Part shown: one piece after another, positions 9,028 to 17,302 of the stretch
How the letters are laid out: the number at the start of each line of letters is the position of its first letter
Position numbering within the stretch: position 1 is the stretch's first letter
Source: Pseudomonadota bacterium
GTDB lineage: Bacteria; Desulfobacterota; Desulfobulbia; Desulfobulbales; JAGXFP01
Reading direction: 5' to 3'
Assembly (NCBI GenBank): GCA_018823285.1
Contig: JAHJIQ010000006.1
Location: forward strand, 1-64,000
Length of the DNA: 64,000 nt
Notes under the pieces: model-generated
Databases searched by the model: none
What the model was told of the DNA's origin: nothing
What the model saw: the letters and a program-made list of their open reading frames with translations, nothing else
Translations under genes and position numbers: made by a program

Positions 9028-10683
9028 ATGTCGACTGTTGTTTTTGAAAACATTCATGAAAATCTGCGGTTTATGATTCACGAAACCGTGAATCTTCTCA
9101 GCGCATCGTTGCGGCTGTTCACCTCATCCAATCCCAACGATTTCGAGAAAATATTTTCAAAAGACGACTACATCGATAACCTTAAAAACCTGATTGAAAC
9201 CGAGTGTTTCAGCAACTTTATCAGCGAAAAAGCCTTGACCAAAAGGGACCTCAACGACATCAGGGCCCTGCAGACCATTGCAGTCAATCTTGAGCGGATC
9301 GCCGACCAGAGTGTCAATATTACCAAACAGCTCGGCTATCTCGAAAACCCTGATTTCATCAACAGGTTCAACTACACCCAAATGTTCGGTACGGTCCTCG
9401 AAGGCCTGGAATCGGTCATGCCGATATACGAAAAGCGTGATCTTCAGGGGGCGCTGGACATCTGCAAGCGGGAACCGCTGACCGACAGGCTCTACAAGCA
9501 GAATTTCGACAAGATCATGGAAATGTTTGCCGACGACCACCCGAACAAGGATCTGGTCACCACACTTTTTATCTTCCGCTACCTTGAACGGATCGGTGAC
9601 CTGATTCTGAATATCGGAGAAGCTCTGATTCTTGCCATCGTCGGGGAGAAGATCAAGATCCATCAGTTCCTGTCAATGCAGAGCAATCTTGAGCAGCTGG
9701 GATTCGACGGTTCAGCCTCGGACATTGATTTCCAGTCAATCCTTGGAAGTCGCTCAGGATGCAGGATAAGTCGGCTGGGACAGGGCAAACGGGAGGTGTC
9801 AAAAACCAAGGAGAGCATCTTCAAGGAAGGGAACACCCATAAGATCCGTACTGAAAAAGAGAGTCTGGAAACCTGGAACACTCTTTTCCCAGGCCTTGCC
9901 CCCCGGGTCTTCAGTTACCAGGAGGGTGAAAGCACCACCTCGATGCTCGTAGAATTCATCCATGGCTGTCCCTTCGATGAGATTCTCCTGAACGGTGAAG
10001 ATGAGAGCCTGAATAATGCCCTTTTCGTTTTGATGGAAACGAGCAGGGAGGTCTGGCTGTCGACCAGAAAAGAGGAGCCGATAGCCACCGATTATATGAA
10101 GCAGCTCCAGGAAAGATTCGCGCATATCCGGCAGGTCCATCCGGAATTTTACCGTGGTGAACAGGACATTGGTTTCACCAAGGTCCTCGATACCGGCAGC
10201 CTGCTGCAACGTTGCCGGGAGATTGAAAAAGAGCTGCCGGCGCCATTCAGTGTCCGTATCCATGGCGATTTCAATGTGAACAATCTTGTTTTCGACCCCG
10301 AAGAACAGATGATCCATTATATCGATCTCTACCGGTCCAGACAGGCGGATTACATTCAGGACATCTCGGTGTTTCTCGTGTCGAACTTCAGGATCCCGAT
10401 ATACGAGAAAATACTTCGCGACCGACTCAATCAGATCATCAAGGACTTCTATGTCAACGCCACCCTTGTCGCCGCTGAATGGCATGACAGCACCTTTGAT
10501 GCGCGTCTCACCCTTGCCCTGGCCAGATCGTTTTACACCTCAACCCGTTTTGAACACAATAAAGTTTTTGCCGAAGAGATGTACCTCCGGGCACATTTTC
10601 TTCTCGACAAGCTGTTGCTGTTCGCCAATCTGGGCCGGCCGTGGCAGGAATTCAGAATGAACACAACGGTCCTTTATTACTGA
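9028..10683 (+). CDS. PhoU-like domain fused to an APH-type kinase
   Basis: This 551-residue protein has two domains. Residues 1-215 hold both PhoU three-helix repeats, each with its metal-binding signature (ERIADQSVNI near 89, ERIGDLILNI near 187). A short Ser/Lys linker leads to residues ~245-551, an aminoglycoside/choline-kinase-like (APH) fold: catalytic loop HGDFNVNN at 412-419 and the metal aspartate in YIDLYRS (D433). The Gly-rich loop is not obvious. Expected activity is ATP-dependent phosphorylation of a small molecule or protein, perhaps gated by phosphate or metal through PhoU. It is cytoplasmic, 10 bases after amphi-Trp 1 and 16 before the ATP-grasp gene. The start ATG is unambiguous. 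Confidence 0.8.
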   Translation: MSTVVFENIHENLRFMIHETVNLLSASLRLFTSSNPNDFEKIFSKDDYIDNLKNLIETECFSNFISEKALTKRDLNDIRALQTIAVNLERIADQSVNITKQLGYLENPDFINRFNYTQMFGTVLEGLESVMPIYEKRDLQGALDICKREPLTDRLYKQNFDKIMEMFADDHPNKDLVTTLFIFRYLERIGDLILNIGEALILAIVGEKIKIHQFLSMQSNLEQLGFDGSASDIDFQSILGSRSGCRISRLGQGKREVSKTKESIFKEGNTHKIRTEKESLETWNTLFPGLAPRVFSYQEGESTTSMLVEFIHGCPFDEILLNGEDESLNNALFVLMETSREVWLSTRKEEPIATDYMKQLQERFAHIRQVHPEFYRGEQDIGFTKVLDTGSLLQRCREIEKELPAPFSVRIHGDFNVNNLVFDPEEQMIHYIDLYRSRQADYIQDISVFLVSNFRIPIYEKILRDRLNQIIKDFYVNATLVAAEWHDSTFDARLTLALARSFYTSTRFEHNKVFAEEMYLRAHFLLDKLLLFANLGRPWQEFRMNTTVLYY

Positions 10684-10699
10684 TATATACAGGAAATTC

Positions 10700-11584
10700 A
10701 TGAAAATAGGTGTCATTGGAACAAAGGGCGGGTGGTCCTCGGAAACCCTTGCGGACACAGCGGGTGCCGTTACCGGCGAGAGACTGCTCATCGAAATGGA
10801 TAAGACGGTCCTTGACCTTGATGCGGGCAAAGTCTGGTTCAATGACCAGGACCTCACCGCTTTTGATGCGCTGATCATCAAGAAGATCGGGGCAAAATAC
10901 TCCCCGGACCTGCTGGACCGTCTTGAGATACTCCGTTTTCTCTCCGGCAAGGGGGTTAAAATATTCTCATCACCGACCAGGATCATGCGGGTCCTGGACA
11001 GATTGAGCTGCACGGTCACCCTGCGGCTCAGCGGTATTCCGATGCCTCCCACCACCATCACCGAGAACGTGGATATGGCCCAGCGGACGCTTGAAATGTA
11101 TAAGGAGGCGGTGTTCAAACCCCTGTATTCCACAAAAGCACGCGGGATGATGGTATTGAAGGCGGACAAGAAGTCACGGGAATTGATCACCCGATACAAG
11201 GAAGAAAACAGGATCATTTACATCCAGAAGAAGATTGACCTGGGAGATCGTGATCTCGGGGTGGTTTTCCTCGGCGGCAGATATCTTACAACCTATGCAA
11301 GATGCAATCAGGGAAACTCATGGAATACGACCACGGTTTCCGGAGGCAAATACGAAAGGCACGAACCTGCCCCTGAAACAATCGCCCTTGCGAAAAAGGC
11401 CCAGGACCTGTTCGGTCTCGACTTTACCTGTGTCGACGTCGTCGAAACAGCAAAGGGGCCGATTGTTTTTGAAGTGTCCGCGTTCGGCGGTTTCCGGGGG
11501 ATCGTGAATACCAGCGATCTGGACCCGGCCGGATTATTCGTTGAATATGTCACCAACAAGCTGTCAGAGGAGAACAGGCCATGA
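10700..11584 (+). CDS. GAK system ATP-grasp enzyme
   Basis: This 294-residue protein has the RimK-like ATP-grasp layout: an N-terminal alpha/beta preATP domain (MKIGVIGTKGGWSSE), a central subdomain, the nucleotide-binding segment VFKPLYSTKARGMMVL near residues 135-150, and a C-terminal metal site VFEVSAFGGFRGI. In most ligases that last motif reads EVN; here the Asn is Ser. ATP-grasp enzymes join a carboxylate to an amine or thiol through an acyl-phosphate. A substrate cannot be read from the sequence. AGGAAA precedes the ATG, and the stop overlaps the start of the HprK-like kinase by four bases, so the two are translationally coupled. Confidence 0.85.
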   Translation: MKIGVIGTKGGWSSETLADTAGAVTGERLLIEMDKTVLDLDAGKVWFNDQDLTAFDALIIKKIGAKYSPDLLDRLEILRFLSGKGVKIFSSPTRIMRVLDRLSCTVTLRLSGIPMPPTTITENVDMAQRTLEMYKEAVFKPLYSTKARGMMVLKADKKSRELITRYKEENRIIYIQKKIDLGDRDLGVVFLGGRYLTTYARCNQGNSWNTTTVSGGKYERHEPAPETIALAKKAQDLFGLDFTCVDVVETAKGPIVFEVSAFGGFRGIVNTSDLDPAGLFVEYVTNKLSEENRP

Positions 11585-12660
11585 ACGCCGATTGCCTGGG
11601 TCTGATTGACCGGATCAGAAAGAATCATCCCACGAACGGCTCGCTCTTTCTCCAGTTCGAGGAATGCCGGATCGAAGTGCGAAGCAATTCTGCGGAACTT
11701 CGGCAGGAGCTTGCCCATTATTTTGCCGGTTTTGTTACCGGGAATCATTCCCCGGATATCGTGATCACAGTACATCAAGCAGCCCCTCCCGATCTTCGCC
11801 TCTCCTTTAACACCAAGGAGCCGGATCCGGGAAAAAGCAGGAGCAAGGAAGAATACTGTGACCTTCCAGACGGCAGAATCGTCCGCAAGCGGCTCACCGG
11901 AATGGTATTCATTTTCAGCCGCACCAGCCATCTTGCCATAGGTCCCTGCCTCAGCAATGCCAACCAGGTAATCAACTTCGTCAACAACCGCTTTATTGCC
12001 TGGAAACTGAACAGAGGATACTTTCTCGGCCATGCCGCTGGAGTCCTCTACCACAGTCGGGGGCTGGCCCTGGCCGGTTTTTCCGGCATGGGCAAATCAA
12101 CCCTGGCCTTACACATGGTCAGCAGGGGAGCAACCTTCATCAGCAACGACAGGCTTATGGCAATCAGACAGGGCGACGGGCTGCAGATGACCGGCGTGGC
12201 CAAACTGCCGCGGATTAATCCCGGCACCGCCCTGAACAATCCTCACCTGGACAAGGTAATTCCCGAGGCGGACAAGGAAAAATTCCGCAGCTTATCAGGC
12301 GACTCCCTCTGGGAGCTGGAGCATAAATATGATGTCTTCCTGGACCAATGTTTCGGGCCGGACAGATTTAAACTCTGCGGGCCGATGGACGCCCTCTTCA
12401 TCCTCAACTGGCAGCGGCAGGACCTGCCGGTACGGATCAATCAGGTGGACCTGGCCCGGCGCCGTGATCTGGTCCCTGCTTTCATGAAAGCGACCGGACT
12501 CTTTTTCATCCATGATGCATCGAGATCACCCGAAGATCCCGGCATCGATGAGTACATTGAACTGCTTGGCCACTGCCCGGTTTTCGAGATCAGCGGCGGC
12601 ATTGACTTCAACACGGCGGCAGATGCAGGTCTGCGATATATGAAATGCGGAACCATATAA
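11581..12660 (+). CDS. HprK-related kinase B (GAK system)
   Basis: This 359-residue protein has the Walker A motif GFSGMGKST at 166-174 (Lys172), followed by ISNDRLM, which matches the HPr-kinase-like sequence where an acidic residue coordinates metal. The N-terminal 150 residues form a domain of unknown role. Family members resemble HprK, a Ser kinase of the sugar-transport protein HPr, but lack the classic HprK signature, and no HPr gene is here. The target may be one of the amphi-Trp or XXXCH proteins; that is inference. It overlaps the ATP-grasp gene by four bases and lies 40 bases before the CofD-like gene. Confidence 0.85.
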   Translation: MNADCLGLIDRIRKNHPTNGSLFLQFEECRIEVRSNSAELRQELAHYFAGFVTGNHSPDIVITVHQAAPPDLRLSFNTKEPDPGKSRSKEEYCDLPDGRIVRKRLTGMVFIFSRTSHLAIGPCLSNANQVINFVNNRFIAWKLNRGYFLGHAAGVLYHSRGLALAGFSGMGKSTLALHMVSRGATFISNDRLMAIRQGDGLQMTGVAKLPRINPGTALNNPHLDKVIPEADKEKFRSLSGDSLWELEHKYDVFLDQCFGPDRFKLCGPMDALFILNWQRQDLPVRINQVDLARRRDLVPAFMKATGLFFIHDASRSPEDPGIDEYIELLGHCPVFEISGGIDFNTAADAGLRYMKCGTI

Positions 12661-12700
12661 AAGACCAGCTTGTTCGGCTATCTCCAGACGAGGTCTTTCC

Positions 12701-13888
12701 ATGCGTGTAAGAATATCAAGAAATGTATTAATTCCGAACGCCATCAAACTGGAACGCTTCAGGAAGAGCCCCGAACTCGGCCCAAAAATTCTTTTTTTCA
12801 GCGGGGGGACCGCCCTCAGGGGATTAAGCCGAAAACTCATTCTCTACACCGGTAATTCCATCCACATTATTACCGCATTCGATTCCGGCGGCAGTTCCGC
12901 AAAACTCCGCGAGGCCTTTCATATGCCCGCGGTTGGTGACGTCCGGGCAAGGCTTATGGATCTTGCCGACCAGAGTCATCAGGGCAACCCGGAAGTGTAC
13001 GAGCTTTTCAACTACCGACTCCCGAAGAACATTGATCAGCGGGAACTGGCAAACGAACTTGATTATATCGTCAAGGGCAGACACCGCCTGATCCGGGTAA
13101 TCCCTGATCCGATGCGCAAGATAATCCGCAACCATCTCTTTCGGTTCCAGCAGGCAATGCCTGAGGAATTCGATCTGGCCGGCGCCAGTATCGGCAACCT
13201 CATCCTGACCGCGGGATACCTGGAAAATCGCCGGCATCTCGATCCGGTTATTTATATCTTCTCGCAACTGGTCTGGGTCCGCGGCACCGTACGCCCCATC
13301 GCCAACAAGTATCTACACCTCGCCGCCGAACTCGAAGACGGCTCGCTGATCGTAGGCCAGCATCTGATGACCGGCAAGGAAACCGCGCCCCTGACCACCA
13401 GGATCAAACGGATATTCCTCACCAATAATCATGAGAATCCGGCGCCGTATCTTCTGAAACTGCGGAAAAAGGTAAAAAAACTCATCAGCGAAGCGGAGTT
13501 GATCTGCTACCCGATGGGAAGTTTTTTCTCCAGCATCCTGGTAAACCTTGAAGTCAACGGAGTTTGCACCGCAATTGCAACCACGGATGCGCCAAAAATA
13601 TATGTCCCGAATACCGACGCCGACCCTGAATGTATCGGGTATACCCTGATGGACCAGGTCGAGGCAATTATGGAGTGCGGTCGAAGGGAAAACATGGAGA
13701 TAACGCCCGACCAACTGATCACCTTTGTGCTGGTCGATCGGAAAAACGGGAAATATCCAGGGAGTATTGATGCCGATTATTTTGCCCTCCTCGGGATCGA
13801 GCTTATCGATTGTGCCCTGATTAGTCCCGGAAGCGAACCACTGATCGATGACAACCTGCTGTTACCGGTTCTGTTATCACTGTGCTGA
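12701..13888 (+). CDS. CofD-related protein of the GAK system
   Basis: This 395-residue protein shows the CofD/YvcK nucleotide-fold opening FFSGGTALRGL near residue 32, and the segment ITAFDSGGSSAKLRE, both typical of the family. CofD itself transfers a phospho-lactyl group in F420 synthesis, and YvcK relatives bind UDP-sugars and regulate wall metabolism. Which chemistry applies here is unknown. A long C-terminal part (residues 270-395) contains conserved Cys and His residues (LICYPMGS, IMECGRRE). It lies between the kinase and the second amphi-Trp gene, in the usual GAK order. The start ATG at 12701 is supported by the MRVRISRNVLIP motif. Confidence 0.85.
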   Translation: MRVRISRNVLIPNAIKLERFRKSPELGPKILFFSGGTALRGLSRKLILYTGNSIHIITAFDSGGSSAKLREAFHMPAVGDVRARLMDLADQSHQGNPEVYELFNYRLPKNIDQRELANELDYIVKGRHRLIRVIPDPMRKIIRNHLFRFQQAMPEEFDLAGASIGNLILTAGYLENRRHLDPVIYIFSQLVWVRGTVRPIANKYLHLAAELEDGSLIVGQHLMTGKETAPLTTRIKRIFLTNNHENPAPYLLKLRKKVKKLISEAELICYPMGSFFSSILVNLEVNGVCTAIATTDAPKIYVPNTDADPECIGYTLMDQVEAIMECGRRENMEITPDQLITFVLVDRKNGKYPGSIDADYFALLGIELIDCALISPGSEPLIDDNLLLPVLLSLC

Positions 13889-13925
13889 CATCTTTCACCT
13901 AAAAAACAAACATGAGGAGAAGCAA

Positions 13926-14390
13926 ATGGAAACAAACAAGGTATCACTCAAGCAGCTGATGGAAATAAAAGAAGCGGTCAAATATCTCGAAGACCTGATC
14001 AAAAGTATCAATGACGGCAAGATCGTGGTCCAGCAGGGCGATGATTACGTAGATCTCCAGACTCCCAAAACGATCAACGTCAAGGTCGAAGCGAAAAGCA
14101 AGAAGGATAAATCAAAGTTCAGCATTGAGCTTTCCTGGCGAAACGCCCCGGATTCCGAAGAATCTGTCACCATAACCTCCAAAAAACCGGCTGCACCCAA
14201 GTCTGCTCCACCCGCCGGGAAAACCGAGGCCCAAAAGGAGCCGACCAAATCCGCCCCGCAGATGCCCGCCGCAAAGGCGCCTGCCCCGGCGACGACACCA
14301 CCCGCTGCTGCAGCAAAAAAAGAAATCGTTGCACAAAAGGATACTCCGGCGGCAAAAAAACCTGCTGCTTCATCCGCCCAAAAAAAGTAG
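13926..14390 (+). CDS. Amphi-Trp domain protein with Ala/Pro/Lys-rich tail (copy 2)
   Basis: This 154-residue protein begins at the ATG at 13926 after GAGGAGAAGC; a longer frame from 13848 only overlaps the previous gene. Residues 1-75 are an amphi-Trp domain: helix (MEIKEAVKYLEDLIKS), strand pair (GKIVVQQGDDYVDLQ), then FSIELSWRN with the conserved Trp. Residues 80-154 are a low-complexity tail of Ala, Pro and Lys, absent from copy 1, that resembles a flexible basic arm. It closes the GAK operon. The tail could contact nucleic acid, membrane or the partner proteins. Compositional bias makes its homology uninformative. Confidence 0.75.
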   Translation: METNKVSLKQLMEIKEAVKYLEDLIKSINDGKIVVQQGDDYVDLQTPKTINVKVEAKSKKDKSKFSIELSWRNAPDSEESVTITSKKPAAPKSAPPAGKTEAQKEPTKSAPQMPAAKAPAPATTPPAAAAKKEIVAQKDTPAAKKPAASSAQKK

Positions 14391-14414
14391 AACCGTAATC
14401 TTGCCCCGTATGAT

Positions 14415-14444
14415 GGTCCTGCCGGTCAGGGAACCGGCAGGACC
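14415..14444 (+). terminator. Strong hairpin after the GAK operon
   Basis: GGTCCTGCCGGT (14415-14426) and ACCGGCAGGACC (14433-14444) pair perfectly over 12 bases around a six-base loop. It sits 25 bases after the last GAK gene. The following run is only CCTTTTC about ten bases later, so it is an imperfect intrinsic terminator or an RNA-stabilising hairpin that separates the GAK operon from the HAD gene. Confidence 0.5.
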
Positions 14445-14483
14445 GCAGATCATCCTTTTCAATTGCCGGGGGAGGTGCAATCG

Positions 14484-15278
14484 GTGGAGATTCAATGCAT
14501 ACATTTCGACCTTGATTCGGTCCTCTACATTCCTGCGACATTTCTGAAAAACACCCTCGGTCTTGCCGTAAAAACCATGATTGAGCACGGCCTCCGGGCC
14601 GAACCCGCCGAAGCGCTTCATACGCTCAGGGAGATCAGGTCAGTCGATTCCAATGCCGGGGATCATTTTGACAGGCTCTGCAAGTTTTACAACGGGGTTG
14701 AAGACCCGATCATCATTGCCTCCGGGGTGGAAAAATACTGGGACTGCAAATCCGGTAACATGATGGCCGCCCCCGGAGCCTACTCGGTACTCGAAGCTCT
14801 TTCACATACATACCGGTTAACCATAGTCTCAAACGGCCGCCCGGTTAAACAGGCGGCAAAACTGGTGCGGCTCGATTTAGCCCGCTTTTTCACCTTCCAC
14901 GATCCGGATCGGGATATTCAGCTCAACCTTTTCTACGCAACCGATGATCCGGCCCGCGCCAAACCATACCCTTACTTATGGGAACAGGCCCAAAGGGAGA
15001 GACCCTATTCCTTCGAAAAGGCGTTGATGGTCGGCGACAGATACTGGGCCGACATCCTCGGTGCGAAGCTGCTCGGGATGACCACCGTCAAGATCCAGCA
15101 GGGAGAACACCGCCATGAAACCATTGAGGACGCCTATCGAAAAAACAGCCGCTCCCCATTTCTCTCCGGGAGCAAAAAAGACCGGGAAGAAATCCTTGCC
15201 GCGATGATCCCGGACTTCACCATCGAAACTCTCCAGGAACTCCCTGCCGTTATCGAGCAGCTCACCCGAAACATATAA
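14484..15278 (+). CDS. HAD-superfamily hydrolase
   Basis: This 264-residue protein has the HAD nucleophile loop HFDLDSVLY (Asp near residue 10), motif II in TIVSNGRP, the lysine of motif III in AKPYPYLWE, and the acidic motif IV in GDRYWADILGAKLLGM. HAD enzymes are phosphatases or phosphonatases; the substrate is not visible. The start is the GTG at 14484, because GGGGGAGG precedes it by eight bases; a TTG at 14463 is the alternative. It is 93 bases downstream of the GAK operon across a strong hairpin, so co-transcription is uncertain. Length is typical. Confidence 0.8.
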   Translation: MEIQCIHFDLDSVLYIPATFLKNTLGLAVKTMIEHGLRAEPAEALHTLREIRSVDSNAGDHFDRLCKFYNGVEDPIIIASGVEKYWDCKSGNMMAAPGAYSVLEALSHTYRLTIVSNGRPVKQAAKLVRLDLARFFTFHDPDRDIQLNLFYATDDPARAKPYPYLWEQAQRERPYSFEKALMVGDRYWADILGAKLLGMTTVKIQQGEHRHETIEDAYRKNSRSPFLSGSKKDREEILAAMIPDFTIETLQELPAVIEQLTRNI

Positions 15279-15350
15279 ACTCTCCCGCAGCAGGCCGTGA
15301 AACAGGACATCCCGGTTCCCCACCTTCCGGAACGACTGACTGAAGCCGGA

Positions 15351-15450
15351 ATAAAGCTTAAGTTGAGCAGCGTGCCTGCTTATCCGAAACCTATGCCACC
15401 GGGCGAAAGCGGGCTTGCGAGACATCGAGACTTATAGCCGTTGGGTGCAA
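15351..15450. repeat. Dispersed repeat, locus 2
   Basis: Begins with ATAAAGCTTAAGTTGAGCAG, identical to locus 1 at 217, continues CGTGCCTGCTTAT, and carries one GGGCGAAAGCG..GAGACATCGAGACTTA unit at about 15401-15435. It lies in the 275-base gap between the HAD gene and sat. The rest of the gap, 15451-15515, is AT-rich and may hold the promoter of the polysaccharide operon, but no clear boxes stand out. Unit order matches locus 1. Confidence 0.75.
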
Positions 15451-15515
15451 AACCAAAACACAATCTAAAATTAATATCCCTGTAATATTTTGATGTTTTG
15501 ATGTCCCAATAAAAA

Positions 15516-15531
15516 CGCCCGGCACCGGGCG
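15516..15531. promoter_or_regulatory. Palindrome just upstream of sat/cysC
   Basis: CGCCCGG-CA-CCGGGCG is a perfect 7-bp inverted repeat whose right arm ends 22 bases before the GTG at 15554, in a stretch without other structure. It may form a small hairpin in the leader or be an operator. The evidence is the sequence alone. Confidence 0.3.
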
Positions 15532-15553
15532 CCAATTTCATGAGTGAGCACCC

Positions 15554-17293
15554 GTGACATCATCTCAGATATTACACGAATTCATCCAGATACCGGCGAC
15601 TGATTATTCCGACACTCTTCTCGTCCATTTTCGCAGGGTAGAGAAACTCAAGAGTGATGCATTCACCTGTCATGGCATCGACTTGAACCAGAGGCAGCTT
15701 TCTGAACTGGAACTGCTCCTGAACCGCGCCTTTTTCCCTCTGACCGGATATCTCAACCGGGAGAATTACGAAAATGTGCTGGAGAAAATGCGGCTGACCA
15801 ACCACACGGTGTGGCCCGTTCCGGTATGTCTTGATGTCGATGAAGCGATGGCTTCAGTGCTTTCAGTCGGTGATCGGCTCGCCCTGAACGATGCCGAGGG
15901 ATTCATGCTTGCCGTCCTCACGATCAGTGAAATCTGGCAGCCTGATCTCGAACGGGAAGCCCGATGCGTATACGGCACCCACAACTCCGCCGCCCATCCC
16001 GGGGTCAGGACATTCTTTTCCGGGCGGAAGCCATGGTATCTTGCCGGCAATGTTGAAGGAATCCTCCTGCCGATCCATTACGATTTCAAGACGATCCGGC
16101 TCACCCCCTCCGAGACTCACCGAAAATTCCACCAGAACGGCTGGCGTCACGTTCTCGGAGTACACTGCGACAATTTTCTTCACCGGGTGGACCGTGAAGC
16201 GATTCTACGTGCCGCAAGGGAGGCGGGAGCCCATATATTCCTGCACCCGATGATCGGTTCCGATGAGCCGTCGGATATCAATCATTACACCCTGGTCAAA
16301 TGCTGGCAGCATTTTGCCCGACGGTTCCCGAGCAATATCACAAACCTTGGCCTGTGCCCGAAAATAGTTCTCGGAGCCGGTCCCCGTGAGGCGCTCTGGC
16401 AGGCAGTGATCAAGAAAAATTACGGGTGCAGCCATTTCCTTGTCCTGGATGACCACTGCGACCCGCTGTCGAATCCGGACAATTCCGAGCGTTACTATCC
16501 CCGGCATGCGGCCCAGGACCTGGTCCGCGAACACGAGGAGGAGATCGAGATAAAAATGGTCCCCTTCACCCGCATGGAATACGTGGAGGAAAAGGCCGGT
16601 TTTCTGCCTGTACCCGAAATCGAGGATGGCATGAATACTGTTGTATTCTCCGGCACCGAACTTCGCAGGAGACTTGAGTCGGATCTTCCCGTTCCGGACT
16701 GGTTCTCCTACCCCGAGATCATCTCGGAGCTGAAATACACTTATCGTCCCCGTTCCAGACAGGGGTTCACCATATTCATCACCGGCCTGTCGGGGGCCGG
16801 AAAATCGACCCTGGCCAGGGTCCTCCTCGTCAGGTTTCTTGAGATGCGCAACCGCCCCGTCACTCTGCTCGATGGCGATATTGTCCGGAAAAACCTTTCC
16901 TCGGAACTTTCTTTCACCCGGGAACACCGAAATCTCAACGTGACCCGGATAGGCTTTGTCGCAGGAGAGATCACCAAAAACGGCGGCATAGCGATCTGTG
17001 CCCCGATCGCCCCGTTTGAAGAATCGCGCCGGGCCAACCGTGAGCTGATCAGCAGATATGGCGGCTACATCGAGGTCTATATGTCAACCCCGCAGGAAAT
17101 CTGTGAGCAGCGGGACAGGAAAGGACTTTACGTCAGAGCAAGGGCGGGAAAGATCAAGGGTTTTACCGGAGTCTCCGACCCCTATATCCCGCCGGCTTTA
17201 CCGGACATCAGCCTCAACACAACCGAAATCACTCCCGATGAAGCGGCACAGGAAGTCCTGCTGTTTCTTGAAGAAAAGGGATACCTCACATGA
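15554..17293 (+). CDS. Sulfate adenylyltransferase-like / adenylylsulfate kinase fusion
   Basis: This 579-residue protein has an ATP-sulfurylase domain (about 1-395) followed by an APS kinase (about 405-579). The kinase half looks active: P-loop GLSGAGKST at 411-419 and the APS-binding stretches LDGD and RKGLYVRARAG. The sulfurylase half keeps its family shape (GPREALWQAVIKKNYGC, SGTELRRRL) but its catalytic loops are altered. The QxRNPxHxxH site reads HCDNFLHRVD at 204-213, and the GRDHAG site reads LDDHCD at 298-303. It probably makes PAPS from APS for the two sulfotransferases downstream; whether it makes APS itself is doubtful. The GTG start is the only one that keeps the N-terminus. Confidence 0.85.
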   Translation: MTSSQILHEFIQIPATDYSDTLLVHFRRVEKLKSDAFTCHGIDLNQRQLSELELLLNRAFFPLTGYLNRENYENVLEKMRLTNHTVWPVPVCLDVDEAMASVLSVGDRLALNDAEGFMLAVLTISEIWQPDLEREARCVYGTHNSAAHPGVRTFFSGRKPWYLAGNVEGILLPIHYDFKTIRLTPSETHRKFHQNGWRHVLGVHCDNFLHRVDREAILRAAREAGAHIFLHPMIGSDEPSDINHYTLVKCWQHFARRFPSNITNLGLCPKIVLGAGPREALWQAVIKKNYGCSHFLVLDDHCDPLSNPDNSERYYPRHAAQDLVREHEEEIEIKMVPFTRMEYVEEKAGFLPVPEIEDGMNTVVFSGTELRRRLESDLPVPDWFSYPEIISELKYTYRPRSRQGFTIFITGLSGAGKSTLARVLLVRFLEMRNRPVTLLDGDIVRKNLSSELSFTREHRNLNVTRIGFVAGEITKNGGIAICAPIAPFEESRRANRELISRYGGYIEVYMSTPQEICEQRDRKGLYVRARAGKIKGFTGVSDPYIPPALPDISLNTTEITPDEAAQEVLLFLEEKGYLT

Positions 17294-17302
17294 GGCGCGC
17301 AG

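Noticed and set aside
15279..15553. Possible CRISPR array suggested by repeated units (also at 217-420)
   Set aside because: Repeats are tandem with period 41 or 35, not separated by unique spacers, and no cas genes are near.
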